A DNA stretch of 64,000 nt from Epinephelus fuscoguttatus. Taxonomy: Eukaryota > Chordata > Actinopteri > Perciformes > Serranidae. The notes under the pieces are model-generated. The model ran no database searches and was not told the DNA's origin. It worked only from the letters and a program-made list of their open reading frames with translations. Positions 24,321 through 35,701 of the stretch are shown here, piece after piece. The stretch covers positions 17,012,428-17,076,427 of the forward strand of contig NC_064759.1 in assembly GCF_011397635.1 (NCBI RefSeq), read 5' to 3'. The translations under genes and the position numbers were made by a program. Position 1 is the stretch's first letter, and each line of letters opens with the position of its first letter.

Positions 24321-25537
24321 GCACATGACTAATGTTCTCTCATTCTCAGTTGTGCTACAGTGAGACGTATCTGCAGTTTTTCTTCTCATGTCTGAGTAAT
24401 AACAGACTGCTATGGAAAGACTTTCATAATGCACGCTCTTCAAACAGCACTTGTCTTATCTCTCTCATCTACTTCCTGCCATGACAGAACTCTACAGTAC
24501 GTGAAAAAAAATCCCAGGGAAACCACGTCTGTGATTATGTCTGTGAAAATATAGAACTTTATTTAACAGTTTCCACTGACAAACAGTCTTGTTCACAAAT
24601 GTGGGGACAATTGACAGAACTGTGCTCCGTCAGCTGTCTGCCAGCTCGTCTGCATGATTTAACAGGAATTAAACATCTCAAATGCATTACACTGATTGTA
24701 ATCACAACTCCAAGCACTGATTTTAAATATAAACTTAATGGAACAACACAGGAAATTAAATTAGCCCTAAAGTTAATATCTTAACACAGCAACAACAACA
24801 AATAAACATTTTATTCTGGCGACACAAAGTGAGCGTATAGCAGACATAATCTCACACCCACAAAGTGACACAGTCAGGAAACGCAGCTGAAAGGCAGAAA
24901 CTAACAGAGAGTGAGTGTTGGGGATGTTCAGTGATGGTGTGCATCATCATGGCATCTCTGCAAACCATATTTTATCACCTTTTTACACATGCACGATCAG
25001 ACTGCAACATCTAGGAACAGGATCTTGAGATTCAAACCCTCAGCAGACACAGTACTGGGTGTGGTGAAATACTACTACAACTGCTATCTGTATCAGTGCT
25101 AACAGAATACGTAGAGTGCTCTATTATAGTATGCATTTATTGCTGTTACAGTTAGCAAAAAGGCTCAGAACAGAACAAGTGAGAATTTGAAAGAGTGGCC
25201 TTCCTCTCTGACTCATAAACCCTTAAACACTGAAAAAAGGCTCACATGCAAACGCTTGGTTAAGGCACGAGGTACACATCACTTCTCTTAACGTCATGAT
25301 GTCCAATTTAGCTGAATGACAAAAAATTGAAGTCTAGAGAGAATTTTACTGCAGAGATTGCGCAAGTTTGGTGTCACTTTTCAACACGCTGACCTCTTGC
25401 CGTCATTAACACACTCTGTTGCATTGCTGAGCTGGTTCCCTGTCCATTGTGTTATTTTCAATTTTTGTCTTCCTGTTTTTGTCTTCCTCCTTTGATGGTC
25501 AACAAAGGAGGAATAGGAACTTTATATTATGTGATGG

Positions 25538-25916
25538 GCGGCACGGTGATGTGGTGGTTAGCACTCTTGCCTCACAGCAAGAGGGTTGCCGGTTCGATCC
25601 CGGGCATGGGAGCCCTTTTGTGCGGAGTTTGCATGTTCTCCCCGTGTCAGCGTGGGTTCTCTCCGGGCACTCCGGCTTCCTCCCACAGTCCAAAGACATG
25701 CAGATAAGGGACTAGGTTAATTGGTAACTCTAAATTGTCCATAGGTGTGAATGTGTGCGTGAATGGTTGTTTGTCTCTATGTGTCAGCCCTGCGATAGTC
25801 TGGCGACCTGTCCAGGGTGTACCCTGCCTCTCGCCCGATGTCAGCTGGGATAGGCTCCAGCACCCCCCGCAACCCTCAAGAGGATGAAGCGGTTAGAAGA
25901 TGAATGAATGAATGTT
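25538..25916 (+). mobile_element. Abundant fish tRNA-derived SINE-like repeat
   Basis: Starts GGCGGCACGGTGATGTGGTG with tRNA-like A and B boxes (GTGGTTAGCAC and GGTTCGATCCC). A body including TTTGCATGTTCTCCCCGTG and TCCCACAGTCCAAAGACATG follows, with a short (GAAT)n tail. An inverted copy is at 51,935-52,294. Confidence 0.75.
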
Positions 25917-26236
25917 ATGCGATGTGCTGTAATGACGTGGTCATGTTGGCATGGTGAGAGTGTTTTTCCACTGCACAGCATGGTGAGTTAAGAGACGTGT
26001 TGGAGGTGTAAACAGCTTACTGTGGCTGCTTCTGCTTGTAATACCTGTAATATTTAAAAGCAAATGGTGCCAAACGTGTCCACATGTCGCTGCGTTGCCC
26101 TGTTAAGCTATGCTAGCTGCACTGCTTTGGTCCAGACTGAGATATTTCAGCAGCTACTGGATAGATTGTGATGTCATTTTAGACAATCATGGTCCTTAGG
26201 GTCACATTGTTTAATATGACTGGATTTTGGCTAAAG

Positions 26237-26976
26237 CAGTGGTTCCCAACTGGTCCAGCCATGGAGTCCAGATTTCTCCTTAGTCATTAGTTCAAGGTCC
26301 ACACAGTTTAATATATTCAGCGTCATACTTGCATTTGGCCATGTCGTCCAGCTAGTTTGCTGTCTTTGTCCAGTGGCTGTCCGTTAGTCACTCACTCCAC
26401 AGCAGGAAACAGCACTTCAAAATAAAAGCGCTGTGCTGACAATCCACTGTACTTTAAATGAAATGTGTTTTTTCAAACTTGACACATTTACGAGTCAATT
26501 GCGATCTAGTCTCGCTCACCAGACCTTTCTCAAGAAAAGAAAGGTCTGGCTGGGCCAACACACACTTTGAGATTGAAGGAAAAAACGCCCCGGCTGCTTG
26601 TATTTCTTTCAACCAATCACAATTGTTCTGGACGGTGCCACAGCAACGGCGCGCTTGCAAAAATATTGCCGGGGGGAAACAGGTTTTGGTGTAACACGCC
26701 CACAAAAATATTGCCTACAGGACGCGAACCATGGCAGAAAAATGGCTACATCCCCGCAAGATCAAACACCGCAAAAGTTAGTAAAGGACGTGTTAAACGG
26801 TTGAAAACTGCTACACAACCAGAGGTGGTAGGGCGGGACTTCAGCGGGTGGCTCGTTCCGCCCAATGAGAGGCTGATCTATGCAGCGAACTTCCACCCAC
26901 TCAGACTAATTGCGATCCATTCAGAATGGACCCGTGACCTACTTTTGGAACGCGACCCACCAGTTGGGAACCACTG
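26237..26976. mobile_element. hAT-like element with perfect 8-bp target duplication, carrying a nested insertion
   Basis: The termini CAGTGGTTCCCAACTGG and CCAGTTGGGAACCACTG are inverted repeats. Both ends are flanked by GGCTAAAG (26,229-26,236 and 26,977-26,984), an 8-bp duplication as expected for hAT transposition. A second element sits inside at 26,507-26,908. Confidence 0.8.
26507..26908. mobile_element. Nested 402-bp element with 9-bp flanking duplication
   Basis: It begins TAGTCT and ends AGACTA, and is flanked on both sides by ATTGCGATC (26,498-26,506 and 26,909-26,917). Open frames through this stretch are parts of the repeat and not a gene. Confidence 0.75.
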
Positions 26977-27480
26977 GGCTAAAGGATTGGCTCAAATCTT
27001 GAAAGTGAGTTGCTCAAAAGGAAAAAGGATTGTGAAATCAGATTAGATCACGTAATCCAGTCGAGGTTTTGATCTGGATCAAACCGTTAGAAAGTGTTAA
27101 AAACTTTAATTAAGTTATCAAGTACTTCCTTCCACTGATGTCAAGGATCACAATTAAAACAAATCAGATCAGGGCGTCTGCAGGTGCGTTTGGCCATGTT
27201 GTTGAGCTAGTTTGCTGTCTCTTTTCAGTAGCTGTCCATTAGTCCCTCACTCGACAGTGGGAAACGGCACATCAAAATCAAAGCTCTGTGAGTCACTTGC
27301 GGTCTGTTCAGAATGGACATACGACCCACCAGTTGGGAACCACTGGGCTAAAGGACTGGATAAAATCTTGAAAGTGAGTTGTTCAAAAGGAAAAAGGGCT
27401 CTGAAATCAGATTAGATCATGTAATCCGGTCTTGGTTTTGATCTGGATCAAACCTTCAGTAAGTGTTACTCAGAACTTTT
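26919..27480. repeat. Local direct duplication of a repeat end and its flank
   Basis: The stretch from about 26,919 to 27,105 recurs at about 27,293-27,475. Both copies hold the ACCAGTTGGGAACCACTG terminus, GGGCTAAAGGA, a GAAAGTGAGTTG segment and the GTTTTGATCTGGATCAAACC block. The offset is about 369 bp. Confidence 0.65.
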
Positions 27481-27632
27481 GACTAGGATTGGCGTGCCTT
27501 TGATTTAAAGAAAAACAGGATTATCCAGATCCCAGCGGAGGCATGGATTCAGCGTGGCTTTCAGGAACAAAATGTGATAAAACTTTTAAACTGGTCAAAT
27601 AAACACACAATTATATTTTGCAGTTGATATGC

Positions 27633-28060
27633 TTAAAGGTCCAGTGTGTAGGATTTAGGGGGATATATTGGCAGAAATTAAATATATTAGTCATAGCTAT
27701 GTTTTCATTAGTGTATAATCACCTGAAACTAAGAATCGCTCTCTTTATGTTACCTTAGAATAAACCTAGATATATCTCGATGCTGAGCACATCCTCTTCC
27801 ACAGAGTCCACTATGTTGTCCTACAGTAGCCCAGAAAGGACAAATTGGATACTAGCTTTAGATAGGGCCATTTACATTTTGACATGATGGGGATTGTAAA
27901 CATTATACCTGCAAAACACAGGCCCCCAGGAGAGCAGCTCAGCCTTGCTTCCAATGTTTCTGTGTGTCTACTCAGAGTGAAAAAATCCCACAGCGCCCAA
28001 AAAGCATTTTCCCCGTGGAAAAGAGACATCTGTTAAATGTTGACAGGACACCTCGAACTG
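27633..28060. mobile_element. TTAA-flanked repeat (family 2), one end clear
   Basis: Begins TTAAAGGTCCAGTGTGTAGG, the terminus of a common fish MITE-like repeat. Relatives are at 43,156-43,774, the right end near 35,701 and the right end at 58,829. The far end of this copy could not be placed. Confidence 0.5.
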
Positions 28061-28744
28061 AAAACAAGGTTATTAATGGCACTTTTATTTATGAACTTTT
28101 GATCCGTGGAGGTTTTCCCTTTGTAAATCTTTCCTAAGCTGAGAAAAGCGAGTTAAAAATCTGTGACGTCATCACAGTGTAAAGTCTTTGAGCTGATCAG
28201 GAACTTGCGGCTAGGTCCAGTGGGAGAAACACTACTGCACATATATCCTTAGGTAATCCTGTATGGCTAGTAACTTTTTTGGCGTATGTGCCAGGCGAGC
28301 AGTCCCATTGGACTGACTAGGTGCCATCGTGGGGTCATCTAGTTGTTGTTACATATCTATGGCTAAACACCAGCATCGTAGCATCGTCACTTTAAGCATG
28401 TTTGCGTGTTAACATGAGCATTTAGCTGAAGAACAGCCTTACAGAGCCACTGGGCTGGTTGCAGACTCTATATATTGAATTATTAAATTTCCTTTTATAC
28501 TGTATTTTATCAGCTGCTGTGAGGCTGTAATGGAAACATGGGCCCATAGAGAAAACCCTTTATGAGAGTAGGATAGACGGCCTGGAGGAGCCACAGAGGT
28601 TAGGTTTTATTTTAGAAGCAGCTGATGTGCTGATTTCACTAAATGATACCAAAATGATGGTAAATGAAACTTTCATACAGCAGCTGAAAAGTGCAAGTTG
28701 TACAAGGAAGAAAACGTCATCATGATTTTAGCTTACATTTCATC

Positions 28745-28870
28745 TCATTTATGCTCCTGGCGCAAAACTACAACCTCAGAGTACGTGACATCATCCGCTG
28801 TGTGTTTTTCACTGGGTGGAGGTTTAGCTTCTCTGGATGATTTGAGCTTGACGTCAGAGTAGACCACATC
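28745..28870 (-). CDS. PVRL-B exon 6: tail with two ITIMs and stop
   Basis: 126 nt beginning at GAT after acceptor CACTCATAG, in phase 0. It encodes DVVYSDVKLKSS, a proline-containing spacer, DDVTYSEVVVLRQEHK and TGA at 28,745-28,747. Both motifs fit the consensus V-x-Y-x-x-V and are 26 residues apart. Confidence 0.85.
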   Translation of the reverse strand, partial: DVVYSDVKLKSSREAKPPPSEKHTADDVTYSEVVVLRQEHK

Positions 28871-31800
28871 CTATGAGTGATGGAGAGACAGAGTTAAGAT
28901 GGAGAGTTAACTGCTCAGTGCTTTAGTGAAACAAGAGCACAATTAGACTGAAACTTCCTGCAGCTTAAATTCCGAGATGTGGCTTCAGACCAGCTCACCT
29001 CGTCTCGTCGAAGAACAGATGGCCTGGCCACATCCATCGTTGGATTTGTATCTGAAAGACAGACACGCTTCAGACACGGGAACTGAAACAAATCGGTTGC
29101 TGTGTAGAAATAGAGTGAAGAGTGCTTGTGTTCTCACCGATGTAGACGCGGTGTCTGACAGTAGGATCACGTCTGAGTGAAGGAATCAAAAGTTCTGTGA
29201 TCAGATTTTCTGCATGTGATTGAGCTGATTTGACTTCTGTTCTACAGGAATTTTTCTAATCCTATAAACCTTTCTGTATAAACTTATATATCCCTTCTTA
29301 AATTAAAAAACAGCTGACACAAACCAAAAAAGGCACAGCTTTTTGTTTTAAATGAACTAAATATAAAATGAACTTAATTAAAACTTGATTTATTACCGAT
29401 AAATATTCAAAGAAGATACTGAAGATATGTTTAGGGACGACAGAGGAGATACCCGCACACCAACGCAACTGAGCTGGACAGCACAAAAAAGGTTTACACA
29501 AAAAGAAGGATGCTCAGAGTACAAAACATATTTTTGAGAAGTGAATAAAAACAGCAACAAATGTTTCTGTCTTTGACTTTCGTCAGTTCCCTCAAGGACT
29601 AAAATGTTTGCTGCTGTTTCTATTCACTTTTTATTATTATTTTTTGCACTTTGAGCACTCTTCTTTTTGTTCATGAATGTCTTAAATAAATTGACCTTTT
29701 TTTTGCCTTGATCTCAGCTTGTGAACCTTATGTATGTCTGTCCAGCCCGGTTTCATTGGTGTGCAGGTGTCCATGTACCGACGCACCCAAGATAAACTTT
29801 TTGTTGTTCTAAGTAGGTGCAGTTTCACAGCAGCCCGAAGATATGCTTAACAAATTAATAGACTTGCACCGATTACAATTTTTTGGGCCGATAACGATTT
29901 CCAATTTGCAGAGTGTTTGGATGGCCGATTCCAATTTAATGTTTTTCAAACCACTTTACAGCACACAAGATATTGCAATATTTTCTATCTTTGCTTTATT
30001 AGAACATTTTAACCAAGATACAACCAGCTTTTCAATAATTATCTCAAACAAACAAACAAAAACACGTTTGACACGTTTCTTAACCTGTTAAGAAACATTT
30101 TCCTTTTTGCTCAAATATAACTTCAGGTACAGTACTAAAATAAATAGGCTAAGTAAAAAAGGCATACATAGGCTAAATAAAAAACATAGATAAATAAAAT
30201 AATAATTCTTGGTGTATAGCATTGGCAAAGGACAAATCCCCCTCAGTGTTTAGCACATGTGCATTTGTCCCTCAAAATGAAAACATGAAAGTATCAGACA
30301 AAATCAAGACATTTACACCATAAATTGAGGCAGAAAATACACAAATTGGTGCATATAAATTCACCAGAATGCATAAAATTGAAAGTGTTTGATGACCTCC
30401 AAGCCTCCTGTTTCATATGTGTCCCTCCCACTGTTTAAACCAAACCTACTGTACGCCCTTGCAGCTCAGTAAAGGCAGTAAATCCCGAGAATGACTAAAA
30501 CATGCAGTACATCCCAGAAATTCAAAGAAATAGCAAAAAATGTATCATGCAAAGAGAGCATAATGCCTGTCTGACAATAAATAGAAAAGTGCACACTGTA
30601 TACACATGCAGGGTTCATCATGGCCATGCATGCATAAAACTCTGCATTGTGCAGTTTGTTGTTTTTTTTCCCTGTAATTACACTTAGCTGTATATGTAAA
30701 TATCAAAGACCAAATAGATAAGAAGTCACACATTTACAGTAATACCATTACATAATGATCAGTGGAAACAAAGTATATAGTTATCGTTAGAAATATGTGG
30801 TAAGTGTGTGGGTTTCATTTCCACATTGTGAGGGACCATATGAAACGCAGGGTTTAGGGGTTGTCCACCAGAGAAGTTTGAGCATCAAACACTTGATTTC
30901 CTGCATCAAGCTGAATTTTATACACCAGTGTGCGCATTTTCTGCATCAATTTACTGTATAATGTAAATGTCCTTAATTTTGTCAAAATAAAAGTCCTGTG
31001 CTACTTTAATGATTAATGTTTTTATTGGAGGGACAAATGCACATGTTCTAAATATTGAGGGGGACATGTCCCCCGCTTACCCCCCAAAATCTACACCTGT
31101 GGATAATGACATATCTGTGACAGCTGACGAAATAAGCAGGGCTCAACAATAAGTTTGTCCCATTGTCAAGGGCAGGTAAAATGCCACGTCAGCTATGTCA
31201 GTTGCTAATCTAATAACTCACCTCTCTGATTGAGTAAGTGTTAAAAAATAATTACACATTGTTTTTTCAAGAGTTGATGATGGAAATGGCTAGAGTGAGG
31301 GTTCAGAGTTGCACATGTGCAGTACTGATTAGGCACTCATGAGAAAATGGCAGCAGGTCAAGACAAAGTTTATGAGCTGAAGTACAAGCGAGCATTTTAA
31401 TTATCCTGGAAACACTCTCAGTTTAGTTGTGGTTTAGTTGGGTGGGGGTAGATTAAACATGACAGTTGACTTTAGTATTTGTTGTTATTTGATAACCACT
31501 AATAATTAAAAGGCAAGTAAAATTTGATTTTGGGCAAGTTGATTTCTGACCCACTTGCTCAACTAGGAAAAAAACCCCATTAATGTTGAACCCTGGAGGG
31601 CGTCTTTGTCAGGGGAAGAGGTTTCCTTTCTACATTTAATACACATCAAACACACACACCTTTTGATGAAGCGGAGGTAAAGTGCGGCTGCCACGACGAC
31701 TAACAGCAACAGGACAGCAATCACAATACCAGAAACCGCCCCTGATGATAACTGCATCTGTTCTGGGAGAAGAAACGTGACTGTGATTATTTATCATTAA

Positions 31801-33476
31801 TAACTGCTGTATAAATGTTGAGTGACGTACAAGGTCCACAGCAGCTGTATCAAATGATCCGTCTTATGTTCTAAGAGAATCCAAGCCATGTTTTCCCCAC
31901 TGATGAGTAGGGCTGGGTGATCTGTCCTGAAAATTATATTGTGATATTTTTAGGCTGTATCTCGATACATGATATATATCTCGTTTTTTTTTTTTTTAAA
32001 TCTCCTCAAAGATTTAATTTAATTTAATGCCAGGACTGGGAGACATAATCGAACACAATGTTTCTGAACAGATACGCTCTCTGATGCAGAACGTTGAAGG
32101 GATGACTGTTGTTTTTTTGTTGTTCTTTTTTCCTCAGAAAATATTAACACAATGAGATTGTTGATGAATAATCATAAATAATGGATTAATGTGAATTTAT
32201 AATGTTGATCTGTCCTATTACACGTCTGTCCGTCCTGGAAGAGGGATCCCTCCTCCTTTGCTCTTCCTGAGGTTTCTACCTCTTTTTTTTAATGTTTTTT
32301 TGGGGAGTTTTTCCTTCTCAGCAGTCAGGGTCCAAGGGCAGAGGGATGTTGTGTGCTGTAAACCCCTCCGAGGCAAATTGTGATTCACGATATCAGGCAT
32401 TATGAATAAAACTTAATATAATTAATCCGGACATGACGACTAAGTGGATTGAGGCAAGCATTAAAATAAATAAACAGTCTGGTAGGTTGATAAATTTCCA
32501 AAATTTTACTCTAATTAAATGAGGGGAAAAAACACCATTTATGCCACATCACGGTACAACGATGTCCAAAATCTAAGACGACACATTGTCTTGTATCTTG
32601 ATACTGATATAGCATCTCCATATTGCCCAGCCCCACTGACAAGCAATGTACAGTCAGGTTAAAATAATCTACTGTCAAAGCTGAAATAAAATATTAGGTT
32701 CAAGTTATTAGTTTGGGATCATGCTGATTTTGAAGATTATTTATCATTTGCGTCAACATGCTTTTCATACTCACCTTGAACAACAAGGTTGGTGGTTCCT
32801 TCAAATGAACCACTGGGGAAAGTTGCAATGCTGCAGGTGTACGGCCCAGCATCACTCATTTCTACATCTCTGATGATCAAAGATTGTTCTTTAAGCTCCA
32901 CTCTGCCCTTCAGAGACGTATTGTGAACACTGACTCCAAAGTTAACATTGAAAACAATAAGGACGATGTTCTCTCCTTCTGGTGGCTTGAGCTCCCACTG
33001 AACCTGAGTAATATCAGCGTGTTGTGCTCCCTGGATGAATGTGCATGGCAGGGTGACATCATGCCCCAGGTATCCCGTCACTGTGGATGAGACTTTGACT
33101 TCTTGTGCCTCAAGAACTGCTAGAAAAAAGATGACATGTTGTTGATCTCTGGCAGTACTCTTTCTGTCCTCACATTTAATTGACCCTTTTGCAATCACAC
33201 ATCATGGCCTCAACAGCATTTAACAAACAAACTTATCTTCTCAGATCTCTGAGCACTGAGAAGCTGGGCGCCATTTATAGATCGTAGGCTGCAGAACGTG
33301 TTTTACTGGGTTAATGGGGAAGTTTCACAGCTGAGTCTCTCAATCAACATTTTCTTATTTCTATATACTCTACTACATCAGCCTTTCAAAAGTAGAAAAC
33401 ATTTTGTCTTACCTGGGAGTAATGTGATGTAAATCAGCTCCAGCAGTATGAGAGGTGACTTGCTGCAAGGTTTCAT
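28745..33476 (-). CDS. PVRL-B: PVR/nectin-like single V-domain inhibitory receptor with two ITIMs (6 coding exons)
   Basis: Coding exons on the minus strand: 33,413-33,476, 32,775-33,116, 31,660-31,762, 29,138-29,172, 28,999-29,051 and 28,745-28,870. All have GT-AG borders, phases run 1, 1, 2, 1, 0, and the total is 723 nt, or 240 residues. Layout: signal peptide (1-21); V-set domain (22-135) with C46, W62, C116 and the ATFPSGS motif of PVR, TIGIT and CD226; a very short stalk; transmembrane helix (about 144-165) followed by RFIKRR; and a tail of about 70 residues with ITIMs VVYSDV (Y203) and VTYSEV (Y229). In known receptors such motifs recruit SHP-1/SHP-2 and dampen immune-cell activation. 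A sequon lies at N87. The family call is by motif; I cannot say which mammalian member it matches best. Confidence 0.85.
28999..29051 (-). CDS. PVRL-B exon 5: cytoplasmic linker
   Basis: 53 nt, phase 1 to 0, encoding DTNPTMDVARPSVLRRDE. It is open throughout, unlike the PVRL-A counterpart, which stops. Confidence 0.8.
29138..29172 (-). CDS. PVRL-B exon 4: juxtamembrane tail
   Basis: 35 nt, encoding RRDPTVRHRVYI. It is paralogous to PVRL-A exon 4 in length, phase and sequence. The intron between exons 3 and 4 is about 2.5 kb here against 164 bp in PVRL-A, expanded by repeats. Confidence 0.8.
31660..31762 (-). CDS. PVRL-B exon 3: transmembrane segment
   Basis: 103 nt, phase 1 to 2, after acceptor TTTCTTCTCCCAG. 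It encodes EQMQLSSG, the helix AVSGIVIAVLLLLVVVAAAL, then YLRFIKR. There is no charged residue within the helix. Confidence 0.85.
31908..32637. mobile_element. hAT-like element (GGGCTGGG termini) in PVRL-B intron
   Basis: Starts TAGGGCTGGGTGAT and ends ATTGCCCAGCCCCA, which are inverted repeats. Flanks CTGATGAG and CTGACAAG match at 6 of 8 positions and may be an old target duplication. Inside, about 32,220-32,400 carries a segment (GGGGAGTTTTTCCTTCTC, then GGGCAGAGGGATG) that recurs near 41,690-41,790. Confidence 0.55.
32775..33116 (-). CDS. PVRL-B exon 2: Ig V-set domain
   Basis: 342 nt, phase 1-1. It has the same motifs as the PVRL-A V exon. The half that encodes strands A to C' is almost identical to PVRL-A at DNA level, and the half that encodes C'' to G differs at about 17 sites. 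It carries sequon NTS. Confidence 0.9.
33413..33476 (-). CDS. PVRL-B exon 1: signal peptide
   Basis: Reads MKPCSKSPLILLELIYITLL and onward, ending CCCAG before GTAAGA in phase 1. Thirteen bases upstream of the ATG lies GCCTGCAG, a plausible acceptor, so one or more 5' UTR exons may lie further upstream. Confidence 0.8.
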
Positions 33477-33688
33477 TGTTTTATAACTGCAGGCAAAATA
33501 ACAGAAACACATTACAACACAACACAATAGGGCGTATATGGATTAATGCACCAGCATTTTGGGAGGCTACTGTGGTCCATTACTAACACAAAGTGAGCTG
33601 GGTGAAGTTAAAGTAGCGTCATCATGAGTCAGCTGTTGAAAAATGACTTGCTTTAGTCGCTTTAGGTCAACAAATTAAAGGAACTTAC

Positions 33689-34105
33689 AGTTACAGAGAG
33701 GCAGATCCGTCAATGTTCAGTCTCTGCTGCTTCAGTCGAATACACTGCAGAAACATGAAGTGTGGCAACAGGTGAGAAGTCTAAAAATGATGGCGATATG
33801 AGGCAGACAGAAAAATGAGCATTTGCAAAGAGGAAGGTAAAGTCTGAACCGAGGCCACTAAACCTCAACACTGATCCGAGTTCAGCTATAAATAAAAAGT
33901 GCAGTAAAGTGTGAGTAACCAGTGTTTGTCCACTCCCTGTAGAGTCCTCACGCTTCATATATCAAACACCCAAAGTTATCAACAGCTTATTGAAGTGTGT
34001 GCACACCTGTCTTATTAAAACAACTTACCAAAGAAAAAAATGAAGAAGAGGATACAGACATGACCGCGGCAGGAAGCATTTTCCCTTCTCTCAGCACTTT
34101 GCCCT
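33689..34105 (-). promoter_or_regulatory. Candidate 5' UTR exons of PVRL-B
   Basis: Two exon-like blocks lie upstream of the start. The block 33,689-33,744 has acceptor GTTTCTGCAG and donor GTAAGTTCC. The block 34,029-34,105 has acceptor TTTTTATTGCAG and donor GTAAGTTG. Neither can be read in frame into exon 2, so they would be untranslated, with a small upstream reading frame starting at 34,079. This is a splice-site reading only. Confidence 0.35.
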
Positions 34106-34225
34106 GCAATAAAAACACAACAACTCCACAGGCCGGTGGTTTCTCTTGTGACTGCAATCAGCAGGCAGCTTGATTTCCGACTGCTTATTTATTCCCCTTG
34201 TTGTCGGTCTGTGAAGCATCCACCA

Positions 34226-34262
34226 GTAGAACAGCGACCTCGTGTGGTCAGATGACGACAAT
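34226..34262. promoter_or_regulatory. Sequence block shared upstream of both PVR-like genes
   Basis: The block here (AACAGCGACCTCGTGTGGTC, then AGATGACGA) resembles 21,333-21,362 upstream of PVRL-A (CACAGTGACCTCATGTGGCC, then AGATGATGA). It may mark the ancestral promoter-proximal region, or may be a small dispersed repeat. Confidence 0.3.
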
Positions 34263-34445
34263 GACATCTCATTTTATTTTATTTTATTTGGGGTTTTTGT
34301 TTTGTTGTGTTTAAATTTGTTAATTTTATGTTATTTTATTTATTTTATGTTATTTATTTTGTTTTGTTTTATTTTGTCTTATTTTATTTATTTTATTTTT
34401 TATTTTATTATGTTTTATTTCTTTTTGTTTGTTATTTATTTATTG
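34262..34445. repeat. T/TTTTA-rich low-complexity array
   Basis: Irregular repeats of TTTTATTTTA type; the long open frame across it is composition only. Confidence 0.85.
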
Positions 34446-35559
34446 AGAAAGTAGAAAGAGAGTTTGCTGTTTGAACAAAGTATTTCCTTGATAAGTAAGA
34501 ATGAGTTGCGATTTGTGGATATGTCAACATCAGCAGCTCTGCATCATCGCAGGCTGATTTAAAAGTACCAGACGTCCTGATTGTGTGAAATTCTGATATT
34601 ATCCCTTGTACCGTCAGCCAGAAAGCAAATACCTTATTTTGTTTTATGCCATTTTATTTTATGTGATAGCAAATTCAAAACACACAAACATTACTACATT
34701 ATTGTGGTTTGTAAATTTCCAGGAGATGAAATTAGAAATACAAACTAGCCACAAAAAGTTCAGTAATGTTTGTTTGATATTTTGTTTGTACATGTAATTA
34801 TATTTTGTAAACGTAGCATTTGCACAGAAAGTTGTGCTGTGCTGTTAACGGGTGTGCAGTGAGATACCAGATTTGTGGTAATGCTTTTGTTTCCCTTTTT
34901 TATAAAGGAGGAAACTGTCGAGACTGTTGGACGGGGCTTTAGTTCTCTCTTCATATCAGCACCTTTTTAATGTGAGAATTTGTGTTAAAAGAGAAAGACA
35001 GGAGAATATAAATGTGAATAGAATTGTAACTTTCCCCCCATGTGCCAAGTGTGTAGGAGAACTACAGTGGCCAAGGCAAAGAGACCTGGATATAGCGTTG
35101 GATGAAAGATGCTCAGTGGCACATGAAGCCAAAAACATGCAACTGCTGCGTATAAAGTAACCTGGATAATCGGTGCTGCTTCTGCGTCACTGGGCCCATA
35201 GGGCAAGCGCACTAGAAACTTCCACCAGCCTAACCAGCTAACTTGACTGGGGATAAAGTGATCTAATCTCGCAGCTCTTACAGACTTTCCAAATGCTATT
35301 GGACCAAATGGATCAAATGCTGATAGTGAAACAAGTCATGTTGTAGGATTGTGGCGCTAAAAAAACGTATCCAGTGATTTACAGACGTCTCTTTCCAACT
35401 GTGTAACTCTATGGGAAAAAGTCTTTTCACCCCTATTGCATCATGTGACAAACACCACTACAAAATTTGGCTTCAAAGCTTGACGCACTTCCTGGAGGCC
35501 TACTCTATTGAGAGCCAGTGTTTGGTTTGTCTGTTCTGCACTCTGTATAAAGACATACA

Positions 35560-35701
35560 GTAAACAGCTCATTCTAAGGTAACAAAAAACCCAACGGTGT
35601 CTTATTTTATGTTGATTATAAACTAATGAAAACATGGTTATTAATGGAATATATAACTTCTGCCAATAGATGTTCCTAAATCCTACACACTGGGCCTTTA
35701 A
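35560..35701 (-). mobile_element. Family-2 TTAA repeat, right-end fragment
   Basis: Ends AAATCCTACACACTGGGCCTTTAA, shown here in two halves (AAATCCTACACACT and GGGCCTTTAA). This is the inverse of the terminus at 27,633. Confidence 0.5.

Noticed and set aside
26567-27046. 159-codon open frame as a gene
   Set aside because: It crosses the borders of two nested transposons, so it cannot be a conserved gene.
32884-33090. Plus-strand open frame opposite the PVRL-B V exon (also 18,716-18,955 opposite PVRL-A)
   Set aside because: Shadow of the real minus-strand Ig exon.
34029-34079. Alternative signal-peptide exon for PVRL-B (starts MLPAAVMSV)
   Set aside because: It ends in phase 0, but the V exon needs phase 1, and the next candidate exon contains a stop; more likely untranslated.
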